A stretch of 9,827 nt of DNA, from the NCBI GenBank assembly GCA_003456175.1, contig DMPB01000167.1, positions 1-9,827 of the forward strand, given 5' to 3'. This stretch comes from Chitinophagaceae bacterium (GTDB taxonomy: Bacteria > Bacteroidota > Bacteroidia > Chitinophagales > Chitinophagaceae). Positions 1 to 7,333 of the stretch are shown piece after piece (positions within the stretch are counted from its first letter, which is position 1; each line of letters starts with the position of its first letter). The translations under genes were made by a program, and so were the position numbers. The notes beneath the pieces are model-generated. The model did not search any database. It was not told where the DNA came from and was given only the letters and a program-made list of their open reading frames with translations.

Positions 1-1
1 T

Positions 2-970
2 ACCATTCAATGGTTTCAAGAACGTGGTGTAACCATTGTTGCAGAAGCCGATGGTAGAATGTTTCCAAGTACCAACAGTTCGGCTACCATTATTGAATGT
101 TTGATGCAAGAGGCTAATAAGTATCGGGTACAGTTTTTAATGCATAGAACAGTGCAAGCCATTACACCAAGCCAAGATGCTTATTTGGTTACAACCAATA
201 ACGAGCAATGGCATGCACAAGCAGTAGTAGTAGCATGTGGTGGCTTCCCAAAGTTGTCGCAGTTTGAATGGTTGCAAAACTTACAGTTGCCTATTGCAGC
301 TCCTGTTCCAAGCTTGTTTACTTTAAACACACCAAAGCATCCTATTACAGCATTAATGGGCGTAAGCGTTGCCGATACTATCGTTAAAATTGCTGGAACA
401 AAACTACAGCAACAAGGCCCTGTACTTATTACACATTGGGGCTTAAGCGGTCCGGCAGTATTGAAACTCTCTGCTTATGGTGCTCTGCATTTAGCAAGTG
501 TACAATATCAGTATCAGGCTATTATTAACTGGTTGCCATCTTACAACAATGAAACCCTAAAACAATATTGGATGCAGTTGCGGCAGCAATTAGCAGCACA
601 AGTTATTGCACATAAAAACCCTTTTGACTTGCCCAAACGTTTGTGGGAGTTTCTATTAACCGAAGCCGGCATACAAGGCCACTTGCGTTATGCAGATATT
701 ACTGCGAGTATGCAACAAAAGCTTATACAAAAGCTTGTACAATATGAGTTGCCGGTATACGGCAAAACCACTTATAAAGATGAGTTTGTAACGGCCGGCG
801 GTGTTGAACTGCAATCGATAGATGCTAATACAATGGAGTGTAAGCAGCACCCCAAACTGTATTTTACAGGCGAAATTTTAAATGTAGATGGTATTACAGG
901 CGGCTATAACTTTCAGCATGCGTGGGCTAGCGGATGGTTGGCTGCAAAGCATATTGCCGCTACTTTATAG
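2..970 (+). CDS. BaiN/HI0933-family FAD-dependent oxidoreductase, 5' end missing
   Basis: The frame is open from base 2, so the gene starts before the window. The ATG at 59 is internal, because the 19 codons before it carry family sequence (WFQERGV, then EADGRMFPSTN). About 322 residues are visible; full members are about 400, so the N-terminal FAD-binding Rossmann motif should lie upstream. Seen in order: VVVACGGFPK (the ATGG-like FAD contact, near 227-256), THWGLSGPAVLKLS (near 431-472), then K-x2-FVTAGGVEL and YFTGEILNVDGITGGYNFQHAW near the C terminus, a flavin-contacting signature of the HI0933-like family (also called YhiN or BaiN/RdsA). Members are soluble flavoproteins, probably NAD(P)H-dependent reductases, and the physiological substrate is usually unknown. 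The reading frame is intact to TAG. The gene is convergent with the DinB-like gene. The family call is secure; the substrate cannot be inferred. Confidence 0.9.
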   Translation, partial: TIQWFQERGVTIVAEADGRMFPSTNSSATIIECLMQEANKYRVQFLMHRTVQAITPSQDAYLVTTNNEQWHAQAVVVACGGFPKLSQFEWLQNLQLPIAAPVPSLFTLNTPKHPITALMGVSVADTIVKIAGTKLQQQGPVLITHWGLSGPAVLKLSAYGALHLASVQYQYQAIINWLPSYNNETLKQYWMQLRQQLAAQVIAHKNPFDLPKRLWEFLLTEAGIQGHLRYADITASMQQKLIQKLVQYELPVYGKTTYKDEFVTAGGVELQSIDANTMECKQHPKLYFTGEILNVDGITGGYNFQHAWASGWLAAKHIAATL

Positions 971-1021
971 CATTTACCGTAAGGTATAAATATTATTAAT
1001 GCGTTAACCTTACGGTAAATG
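971..1021. repeat. Inverted pair of a 15-bp dispersed repeat; possible bidirectional terminator
   Basis: CATTTACCGTAAGGT (971-985) is followed after 21 bases by its exact reverse complement (1007-1021). The left arm starts on the base after the TAG of the flavoprotein gene. The repeat lies between two convergent genes, and transcripts from either side could fold a 15-bp stem. Neither strand has a run of T after the stem and the loop is long, so this is not a textbook Rho-independent terminator. Each arm also contains a small imperfect palindrome (TTAC-C-GTAA). Two further exact copies of the same 15-mer lie at 4638 and 7423. Confidence 0.8.
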
Positions 1022-1040
1022 ATTATTCATCATGTAATCT

Positions 1041-1643
1041 CTACTTTACTCTGAACGATGCTATTGTAGTTTGATAGCTTGCAGGTAATGTACGAACAAG
1101 TTGTTGGGCATGTCGTACCTGATGCGCTGCATTAAATAGCAAGGTATCGCCAAGCTTTAACTTCACGAATGGCATGATAGAAATAGGTACACGCACCTTA
1201 TTTAAATTCACCTGTCGAGCTAGCTCAATAATTTGTAACTGATCGTGTAAATGCTCAATAAAATCTTGTAACACTTCTGTAGTGGGCGGTGTTGTAACAG
1301 GGGTTGTTTTAGCAGGACTTTTCATTGTATTGGTAGGTAACCCTGATTGTGTATCGGTTAGCATACTTTTAGTGAAGTAGCCGCCAAGCCAGCCAGGTGT
1401 GAATGTATTGGCAGACCTATTGTAACTCGTATTTTGAATGGCTTTACGCATGGCTTGGTTGTAAAATGCGAAATACATGTTGAGGTGATGCAAGCATTGA
1501 ACGGCACTCCATTTGTCGGGGCTGGGTGCTTGTTCTAGCAAATGTGTTGGCGTGTTTTGCCATTGCTCAATGGCAGTGTGCAATAACTGTTCGGTGCTGT
1601 TGCTTACAGCTTTAAAAAGGGTTTGGGTTGAAAAGGTTGGCAT
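1041..1643 (-). CDS. DinB family protein (DinB_2-like putative metal-dependent hydrolase)
   Basis: This 200-residue protein has the size of the DinB/YfiT-like four-helix-bundle superfamily. KWSAVQCLHHLNMY (residues 44-57) matches the family's KWS-x4-LxHL segment, and NAAHQVRHAQQL (171-182) matches the C-terminal HxxxH helix. H52 or H53 with H174 and H178 would form the usual three-histidine metal site. Residues about 70-125 are a Thr/Pro/Ser-rich linker including FTPGWLGGYF. No signal peptide or membrane segment is visible, so it is probably cytosolic. Relatives include bacillithiol-type thiol transferases and many proteins of unknown reaction; the substrate here cannot be named. It starts at ATG 1643, after the terminator of the upstream crp-like gene, so it should have its own promoter in the 42 bases between. 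CAGCTTTG at about 22 bases before the ATG is a near match to the Bacteroidota -7 element, but this is weak. Confidence 0.8.
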   Translation of the reverse strand: MPTFSTQTLFKAVSNSTEQLLHTAIEQWQNTPTHLLEQAPSPDKWSAVQCLHHLNMYFAFYNQAMRKAIQNTSYNRSANTFTPGWLGGYFTKSMLTDTQSGLPTNTMKSPAKTTPVTTPPTTEVLQDFIEHLHDQLQIIELARQVNLNKVRVPISIMPFVKLKLGDTLLFNAAHQVRHAQQLVRTLPASYQTTIASFRVK

Positions 1644-1682
1644 AACTTATTTTTTGTTGCACAAAGCTGAAGTTATCATCAT

Positions 1683-1711
1683 AAAAAAATCTTGGTGCAT
1701 ACCAAGATTTT
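1683..1711 (-). terminator. Intrinsic terminator of the kinase-regulator-Crp unit
   Basis: On the minus strand an 11-bp perfect stem (AAAATCTTGGT with ACCAAGATTTT, loop ATGC) runs into a stretch of seven T. It begins inside the TAA stop of the crp-like gene. This is a standard Rho-independent form, and it separates the regulatory unit from the DinB-like gene downstream. Confidence 0.85.
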
Positions 1712-2321
1712 ATAGTTTAATGGAACCTAGTAGTTTGCTGAAGGTTGTAGCATCAATACCCAAGTAGCTAGCTAAATATTTGTGCGGAATAAGTTGTAAT
1801 ACATGTGGGCTGCGTTGTAATAATGCTCTGAACTTTTCTTCTGCACTAAAACATTGTAGCTCTATTTGTCGTTCTAAAACGCCTGATAAGGTACGTGTTA
1901 CAGCACCTAGTACAAACTGTTCGAAGCCTCTGTGTTGTAGCATCAACTGTTGTACTTGATTGAAATTAGTACGTAATAAACTGCCAGTAGTTAGACTTTC
2001 TACAAAGTACTTACTTGGTTGTTGTAATAAAAAGCTATCTGCTACGCCAGCGAAAGAGGGTGGGTAGAAAAAAACCAAAGTAGCATCGGCACCACGAGGC
2101 GATATATAGTAACTACGATATACACCTTCTACTACAAAGTACAGGTGTTTTTCAGTATCTCCCATTCGGGTGAGTAGAGTTTTACGCTTCACTTGCATGG
2201 GTGTCCATATACGGCTAAAATCACTCCAATAAGCTACTTCATTAGTGTTATTGCCATGTATTACACGATACAATGCCGATAAGCCTTTATCAAGTATATG
2301 TTGGGTTGATAGCAAGTACAA
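1710..2321 (-). CDS. Crp/Fnr-family transcription regulator-like protein
   Basis: The 203 residues match the short Bacteroidota Crp-like layout. A cyclic-nucleotide-binding-type beta roll spans about residues 35-125 (KTLLTRMGDTEKHLYFVVEGVYRSYY; ATLVFFYPPSFAGVADSFL), followed by a dimerisation helix (about 128-157) and a C-terminal winged-helix part with FRALLQRSPHVLQLIPHKYLASYLGIDATTFSKLL. No Cys cluster for an Fe-S centre is visible, and the conserved cAMP phosphate-binding RxS motif is not evident, so the ligand may be absent or different. The end (SKLLGSIKL) lacks the arginines usual after TLSR in relatives. The only start before the fold is TTG (2321 or 2315); the first in-frame ATG is at residue 42, inside the beta roll. 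The frame stays open back to the TAA of the response regulator, 18 bases upstream. It is probably co-transcribed with the two-component pair. Family call good; start uncertain. Confidence 0.8.
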   Translation of the reverse strand: MYLLSTQHILDKGLSALYRVIHGNNTNEVAYWSDFSRIWTPMQVKRKTLLTRMGDTEKHLYFVVEGVYRSYYISPRGADATLVFFYPPSFAGVADSFLLQQPSKYFVESLTTGSLLRTNFNQVQQLMLQHRGFEQFVLGAVTRTLSGVLERQIELQCFSAEEKFRALLQRSPHVLQLIPHKYLASYLGIDATTFSKLLGSIKL

Positions 2322-2339
2322 AAACTTTTGGCGTACAAG

Positions 2340-2963
2340 TTAAGGATTGTTGAAATGCATTGTTTTAGTAAGTAAGTCGGCAATACTTTTTGTACCTAAT
2401 TTTTCACTAATATTTTTACGATGCGTTTTTACGGTAAGTTCACTTAAGTAGAGTTGTGTTGCAATTTCTTTACTTGTTTTGCCGGCAGCGATTAAGGCTA
2501 TAATTTCTTTTTCTCGTTTAGTAAGTTTTAGTTCTTCTGAAATATGTTCTGTACTTCGCTTTTTATATACAATATTAGGGTCGAAGTATTGTTGATCATT
2601 TACAAGTGCTTGTAATGCATCTTCTAAAATTTCACGGCCTGAGATTTTTAATACATAAGCATCGCCTATAAATTGTTTTATGTCTAATTGAATATCTGTG
2701 GGTTGATACATAGATATCATCATCACTTTCAAATGAGGGAAATGTGCTTTAAGATTTGGTAATAATTCTAAACCATTAAATGGGGGTATTTTAATATCGA
2801 GTAATAAAATTTGAATGGCATGCTGGGCAATAAGTTCTACAAGATTTTTTCCATCACCTGTAATGAATGCAAGTTCAAGTGTTGGCTGTTGTTGAATAAT
2901 ATTACTTATGCCTTCAGCAAATAGCAAATGATCGTCAGCGATGCCTACTCGATAAACTTTCAT
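2340..2963 (-). CDS. LuxR-type (NarL/FixJ) two-component response regulator
   Basis: A 207-residue DNA-binding response regulator. The receiver domain (about 1-122) shows the acidic pair D10-D11 (IADDH), phospho-acceptor D56 (LLLDIKIP), S84 at the usual Thr/Ser switch position (MMISMY) and K106 (YVLKIS). The output domain (about 144-205) is a LuxR/GerE helix-turn-helix: LTKREKEIIALIAAGKTSKEIA, then LYLSELTVKTHRKNISEKLGTKS. All key residues are present, so it should take phosphate from the kinase encoded just upstream and regulate promoters, probably including its own operon (inference). Its ATG at 2963 lies inside the kinase gene (29-base overlap), which suggests translational coupling. The recognition-helix LTVK codons contain CTTACCGTAA, a relative of the 15-mer repeat. 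No target can be named. Confidence 0.95.
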   Translation of the reverse strand: MKVYRVGIADDHLLFAEGISNIIQQQPTLELAFITGDGKNLVELIAQHAIQILLLDIKIPPFNGLELLPNLKAHFPHLKVMMISMYQPTDIQLDIKQFIGDAYVLKISGREILEDALQALVNDQQYFDPNIVYKKRSTEHISEELKLTKREKEIIALIAAGKTSKEIATQLYLSELTVKTHRKNISEKLGTKSIADLLTKTMHFNNP

Positions 2964-4818
2964 GATTAAGTGTTTTAAATTCTACTGATAAGCTAAAACC
3001 TGCTTGAGGCGAAGTTTTGATTTGAAAAGTACCATTGAGTAGTTGTACGAGTTTTTCAATACTCTTTAGTCCAATACCATCAAAAGGTTGATTGGTATGA
3101 GAACCAACACCATCGTCTTCAATATAAATGGAGATGAGATCGTCTTCAAGTAATACTTGTACAATAGCTTCTTTAGCATGTGCATGTTTTAACATGTTTT
3201 GTAGTGCTTCTTGTACAGTACGGTAAATGATGATTTCATATTGAAAGTCGAGTGCTTTTTTATTACCTAGCCATTCAAGTTGAAGATTGAGTGATGTGCT
3301 CTGCTTTATTTGTTGTACAAGATCTTGTAATGCTACTTGTAAGCCATGATGTTGCAGTTTTAGTGGCGATAAGGCGTGGCTCATCTGCCTGATTTCATTA
3401 CCTAAGGCAGTTATTTGATTTGCAAGTACTCCTCTGCCATCTTCAGTGAGTGGCATGGCATCGGCATGTAAGCGAAGTAGTCCTATATTGGCACCAACGG
3501 TATCATGCAATAGCGATGATATACGTTCTAATTCTTTCTCTTGCCACTGCGCTGTTTCTTTTAAGATATTATCTTGTATTCTAAAATTTTCTATGAGTAA
3601 TCTTTCTGCTTCTTCTTTATAAGTTTTGTAGCGCCATGCAAGTGAAAAAGCGATGATAGAAGCTTCGATGGCTAACCCCCAATAATGACTGTGACTTGTA
3701 AATGAATTGGATACAATGAGTCCATTTTGATGAAAACTATAAATGCTGAAAAAAATTACGAGTACTGTAAACGATGTTACGGCAAAAATTGCAAACTGAA
3801 TTTGCCTTAAGTAACAGTAGATAGCTTGAGCGAGAATAGTAATAAGCAATAATGGTGCAACTATTCGGTTCGTATATATCCAAAATTGTTGTACTTGATA
3901 ATTGCCAGTAATGATGGTACTAGATACGGCAATTACAAATAATGCTACATAGCTTATTAAAAGCCTTTTGTTAAACGATAAAAGCTGTGGTGCAGTAATT
4001 TTTAAATTCAGGAATGAATTATAAAAGAACAATAATGGTACAAGGCTCACTGCAAATGATGCAGGCCTAATAACATCGTTCAGTAGTGGAAGGTTGGGGT
4101 ATAGGTACTTAAAAGGTAAGCCAACATCTGTTGCGATATAAAATAATATGAGTAATAAATAAATGCTATACCAAAAATATACTTGCTGCTTTAGTGAACC
4201 ATAGAGGTATACATTGAATAATAATATAAAGCATCCTATGCCTAAAAAAAGGCCTACTATTAATTTATTGGTTTGTGTTTTGTGTATATAGTAAGCCTCG
4301 CTGCTAAAAACAATAGGAATATCAAGTTTGGTATAACGTTTGTCGGCGGCAATAATGAGTAATTTGTTGTTTAATGGAATGCCATCGAAGGAAAGTGTAT
4401 AATCTGTACTAGGTAGCGGACGACTTTGAAATACAAGATTATCACCCGTAATACCATAATGTTTGATGATACGATTGCTACTATCAACAAGCCAACAAGC
4501 AAGCTTGTTAATGTGCGGATTGGCAATGCTAGCGAAGTGAATATTTTGTGCTAGCAATGCATTCATAGGTATTTTCAGCCAGATGCATTTAGGTTGGTAA
4601 CTTATAGGTATACCATCGTTGGTGGCTCTTTGCCAATCATTTACCGTAAGGTGTGTAGCAGTATCGCTGATGTGCATTGTTGCCGCATCGGTATATGTAT
4701 AACTGAGCTGCGCTTGAGTTATAGACAAAGGCTTACCGTTCACAGATATTTGAATTTGTGCAAATACCGTGTGTAGTGTCAGTAATAACACAACCGTACA
4801 TACAAGCCTAAGCTGCAT
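2935..4818 (-). CDS. 7TMR-DISM sensor histidine kinase (HisKA_3 type)
   Basis: Membrane sensor kinase of 627 residues if it starts at ATG 4818 (MQLRLVCTVVLLLTLHTVFAQ), which gives a clean signal peptide. The frame extends 56 codons further, to 4986, but that extension crosses the terminator at 4886-4923 and the end of the peptidase gene. Order: periplasmic DISMED2-like sensor (about 21-180, CIWLKIP typical), seven hydrophobic segments (about 185-207, 212-232, 251-269, 286-306, 320-336, 342-361, 380-396), a short coiled region, the HisKA_3 box SSLLHDTVGANI with acceptor H438, then HATPase_c with N-box VQEALQNMLKHA (N541), G-box IEDDGVG and DGIGLKSIEKL. All catalytic motifs are present. DISMED2 domains are thought to bind carbohydrate or related small ligands; the signal here is unknown. 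The gene overlaps the response regulator, its evident partner. It carries one exact 15-mer repeat copy (encoding LTVN) in the sensor domain, and it is noticeably more AT-rich than the peptidase gene. Confidence 0.92.
   Translation of the reverse strand: MQLRLVCTVVLLLTLHTVFAQIQISVNGKPLSITQAQLSYTYTDAATMHISDTATHLTVNDWQRATNDGIPISYQPKCIWLKIPMNALLAQNIHFASIANPHINKLACWLVDSSNRIIKHYGITGDNLVFQSRPLPSTDYTLSFDGIPLNNKLLIIAADKRYTKLDIPIVFSSEAYYIHKTQTNKLIVGLFLGIGCFILLFNVYLYGSLKQQVYFWYSIYLLLILFYIATDVGLPFKYLYPNLPLLNDVIRPASFAVSLVPLLFFYNSFLNLKITAPQLLSFNKRLLISYVALFVIAVSSTIITGNYQVQQFWIYTNRIVAPLLLITILAQAIYCYLRQIQFAIFAVTSFTVLVIFFSIYSFHQNGLIVSNSFTSHSHYWGLAIEASIIAFSLAWRYKTYKEEAERLLIENFRIQDNILKETAQWQEKELERISSLLHDTVGANIGLLRLHADAMPLTEDGRGVLANQITALGNEIRQMSHALSPLKLQHHGLQVALQDLVQQIKQSTSLNLQLEWLGNKKALDFQYEIIIYRTVQEALQNMLKHAHAKEAIVQVLLEDDLISIYIEDDGVGSHTNQPFDGIGLKSIEKLVQLLNGTFQIKTSPQAGFSLSVEFKTLNHESLSSRHR
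4638..4652 (+). repeat. Dispersed 15-mer CATTTACCGTAAGGT, copy inside the kinase gene
   Basis: Exact copy of the arms at 971-985 and 1007-1021. Read on the coding (minus) strand it gives LTVN within HLTVNDW of the kinase sensor domain, so the word is tolerated inside a conserved fold. Confidence 0.85.
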
Positions 4819-4848
4819 GTTATAAAGGTAGCTGTAGTTGCGTGTAAG

Positions 4849-4856
4849 CGAACATA
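4849..4856 (-). promoter_or_regulatory. Possible -7 element for the kinase operon
   Basis: The minus strand reads TATGTTCG, one mismatch from the Bacteroidota -7 consensus TAnnTTTG, 30 bases before the kinase ATG. No convincing TTTG -33 element lies at the expected distance. A promoter is expected here because a terminator sits just upstream, but this exact site is tentative. Confidence 0.3.
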
Positions 4857-4885
4857 CTAGCGGTAAAATACTCCTTTGTAGGTAT

Positions 4886-4923
4886 ATTAAAAAGGCGATG
4901 CATACTTGCATCGCCTTTTTAAT
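4886..4923 (-). terminator. Strong intrinsic terminator after the M1 peptidase gene
   Basis: A 17-bp perfect stem (ATTAAAAAGGCGATGCA and its complement) with a 4-base loop, ending in a T run on both strands. It lies 16 bases after the TAG of the peptidase gene and should end the hupE-like/peptidase transcript. Because of its symmetry it could also stop transcription from the other side. It supports a separate promoter for the kinase operon. Confidence 0.9.
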
Positions 4924-4939
4924 GTGTAGTATTTTTAGC

Positions 4940-7312
4940 CTACTTCTGTAATACTTGCATTGGGTTGGTGCCACTACTTTGGCCACGTGTTGCTTGCTTC
5001 ATTTTAAATATGCGTAGCTTGGTAGGTTCTTGCGTAGTGGTATCTTTTGGCCAAATATTGTTCTTCTCATTAATGTCGGCAGTTTCACGTAATGGATCTA
5101 GTTTCACTGCTGTTACTTGCTTGGCTTTTAAGAATACTTTGCTGATTTTATTTTCGTTCTTACGCCAGATTTGAGCCGGAATTCTATCAACTTCTACAGT
5201 GCCATCGGCGAAGGTCCACTCTACAATTACAGGCATTACTAAACCGCCTTTGTTGCTTACAGTAATTTCGTAGAGGTATTGGCCATCGAACTTTTGTTTG
5301 GTAGCTTCATCAATGTTTTCGAAAGCCATGCTAGCAGGCTTCCAACGATACGTAGAATCGTAAGCAATAATGCCTCTATCATACTTCCAATAAAAGTCGC
5401 GTAAGGTGGTATCACGGTCTGTTTCAAAAACTACAGATTTGTCTTCACGATTTCTAATTTTTGAAATGTCTTCGAAACTATTTACCACAGGGCGGTCTAA
5501 GCGGCGTTCTTGTTGTGGACGGTTAGGCATTTCTACCACGGCGTTAGCATCAATTTTAAAAGCACGAACGGTATCTAATGCTAAGTCTACTGGATCGGTA
5601 TTATAGAACCAACCACGCCAGAACCAATCTAAATCTTCACCGCTAGCATCTTCCATGGTGCGGAAGAAATCGGCAGGTGTTGGGTGCTTAAATGCCCAAC
5701 GCTGAGCGTAAGTTTTGAAAGCAAAGTCGAAAAGCTCACGACCCATAATGGTTTCACGAAGTATGTTTAAACCAGTGGCAGGCTTGCTGTAAGCGTTCGG
5801 GCCAAACTGAACAATATTTTCACTATTGGTCATAATAGGTTCTAACTGATCTTTAGGCAAACGCATGTAATCAGTTATAGTAAATGCTGGACCACGACGG
5901 CTCGGGAATTTGTTATCCCACAGTTCTTCGGTAAGGTACTCAACGAAAGTATTGAGACCTTCATCCATCCAACTCCATTGGCGCTCATCGCTATTGATGA
6001 TCATTGGGAAGAAGTTATGACCTACTTCGTGAATAATTACACCTAGCATGCCATTTTTGGTGGCTTCGCTGTAAGTGCCATCTTTTTCAGTACGGCCATA
6101 GTTGAAGCAAATCATTGGGTACTCCATACCGTTAGAGGCCTCAATACTTTGAGCCACTGGGTAAGGATAGTTAATACTGAATTTGCTATACGATTGAATG
6201 GTGTGGCGTACTGCTTTAGTACTGTATTTTCTGTAAAGGCCATAAGCTTCTTTACCATACAAACTCATACACATCACCTTGCGACCAGCAACATTAGTAG
6301 CTAATGCATCCCAAACGTACTTGCGGCTGCTCGTCCAAGCGAAGTCACGAACATTCTCGGCTTTGTAGGTCCAGGTTTTAGTACCTGTAGCTTTTGTTTT
6401 TTCGGCAGCGGTAGCTTCGGCTAGCGTAACAATTTCAATAGGCTCGTTACTGGTTTGTGCTTTTTGCCAACGTGCTAAGCGTGTTGGGTTTAACACTTGT
6501 GCGTAGTTCTGACACTCGCCTGTAGAGGCAACAATATGGTCGGCAGGTACTGTGATATTTACTACATAATTACCAAAGGTTAAAGCAAATTCGCCCCTTC
6601 CGGTAAATTGATGGTTTTGCCAACCCTGGAAATCGCTGTACACACACATACGTGGGAACCACTGTGTAATAGTGAATAAGTGATTACCATCTTCTGGGAA
6701 ATACTCATAACCACCGCGGCCACCTTGTGCCATACGGTCGGGTATTTTGTAATTCCAATCTATTTTGAATACTGTTTTTTGGCCTGGTAGTAACGCCGTT
6801 GGTAAGTCAATACGCATCATGGTTTTATTCACCGTATAGCGAATAGGCTTGCCCATAGCATCGGTAAGCTTGGTAATGTTAACACCAAAGCCATTATCCT
6901 TCTTTTCATCGGCCATACGCTCCAATTGACCCACGTTCATTGTGGTTTGGCTTACACTAGACGGATCTTGGTAGTTCGCATTTTTAGTGGTGCTATGCTC
7001 ATTTTCATCGAGCTGAAGCCACAAATAGGTCAGTGGGTCGGGGCTATTGTTGAAATAGGTAACTGTTTCGCTGCCAAATAATCGAAGATTTTTTTCATCG
7101 AGGGTACAGTTAATCACATAGTCGGCACGTTGTTGCCAATATTTACTACCTGGGGCACCACTGGCTGTTCTGTACTCGTTGGGTGTTGGCAAAATAGTAC
7201 CTAACTGCTCAAAGCGGTTGCCATGATTACTGTTGGGGTTATTACGAATATCTTGTGCTATAGCACCAATACTCAACACCAACAAACTGCAAGAAGCTAA
7301 TAACGCTTTCAT
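4940..7312 (-). CDS. Secreted M1-family zinc metallopeptidase
   Basis: 790 residues beginning with a signal peptide (MKALLASCSLLVLSIGAIAQ), so exported to the periplasm or surface. The gluzincin site is complete: HEVGH (H428, E429, H432) and E451 eighteen residues later in WMDEGLNTFVEYL, giving zinc ligands H428, H432 and E451. NAYSKPATGL provides the likely transition-state Tyr (Y508). The substrate-side GAMEN motif of aminopeptidases appears as SNGMEYP (393-399), as in many Bacteroidota M1 proteins. The N-terminal half is the beta-rich M1 domain; after the catalytic helices (to about 570) comes a beta-type C-terminal region of roughly 200 residues, not an obvious ERAP/HEAT domain. No type IX sorting tail is seen. 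It probably trims N termini of peptides, but the substrate is unknown. It lies 21 bases after the HupE-like gene, so probably in an operon, and is followed by a strong terminator. GC is higher than in the kinase gene. Confidence 0.93.
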   Translation of the reverse strand: MKALLASCSLLVLSIGAIAQDIRNNPNSNHGNRFEQLGTILPTPNEYRTASGAPGSKYWQQRADYVINCTLDEKNLRLFGSETVTYFNNSPDPLTYLWLQLDENEHSTTKNANYQDPSSVSQTTMNVGQLERMADEKKDNGFGVNITKLTDAMGKPIRYTVNKTMMRIDLPTALLPGQKTVFKIDWNYKIPDRMAQGGRGGYEYFPEDGNHLFTITQWFPRMCVYSDFQGWQNHQFTGRGEFALTFGNYVVNITVPADHIVASTGECQNYAQVLNPTRLARWQKAQTSNEPIEIVTLAEATAAEKTKATGTKTWTYKAENVRDFAWTSSRKYVWDALATNVAGRKVMCMSLYGKEAYGLYRKYSTKAVRHTIQSYSKFSINYPYPVAQSIEASNGMEYPMICFNYGRTEKDGTYSEATKNGMLGVIIHEVGHNFFPMIINSDERQWSWMDEGLNTFVEYLTEELWDNKFPSRRGPAFTITDYMRLPKDQLEPIMTNSENIVQFGPNAYSKPATGLNILRETIMGRELFDFAFKTYAQRWAFKHPTPADFFRTMEDASGEDLDWFWRGWFYNTDPVDLALDTVRAFKIDANAVVEMPNRPQQERRLDRPVVNSFEDISKIRNREDKSVVFETDRDTTLRDFYWKYDRGIIAYDSTYRWKPASMAFENIDEATKQKFDGQYLYEITVSNKGGLVMPVIVEWTFADGTVEVDRIPAQIWRKNENKISKVFLKAKQVTAVKLDPLRETADINEKNNIWPKDTTTQEPTKLRIFKMKQATRGQSSGTNPMQVLQK

Positions 7313-7333
7313 TACACTATCTGAATTTAAAAT

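Noticed and set aside
716..739. Two adjacent 12-base units, CAAAAGCTTATA and CAAAAGCTTGTA
   Set aside because: Only two imperfect units inside a conserved gene, encoding an ordinary helix (QKLIQKLVQ); no sign of an expanding repeat.
1740..2040. Many TTGTA/TTGTTG words in the crp-like gene
   Set aside because: They are Leu-Gln and Gln codons (CTACAA, CAACAA) of a Gln-rich protein read on the minus strand, with no fixed spacing.
4819..4986. N-terminal extension of the kinase by 56 codons
   Set aside because: It crosses a 17-bp terminator hairpin and the end of the peptidase gene, and a good signal peptide starts at 4818.
4965..5606. Short plus-strand frames opposite the M1 peptidase gene
   Set aside because: Antisense shadows of a conserved gene; composition and predicted peptides look random.
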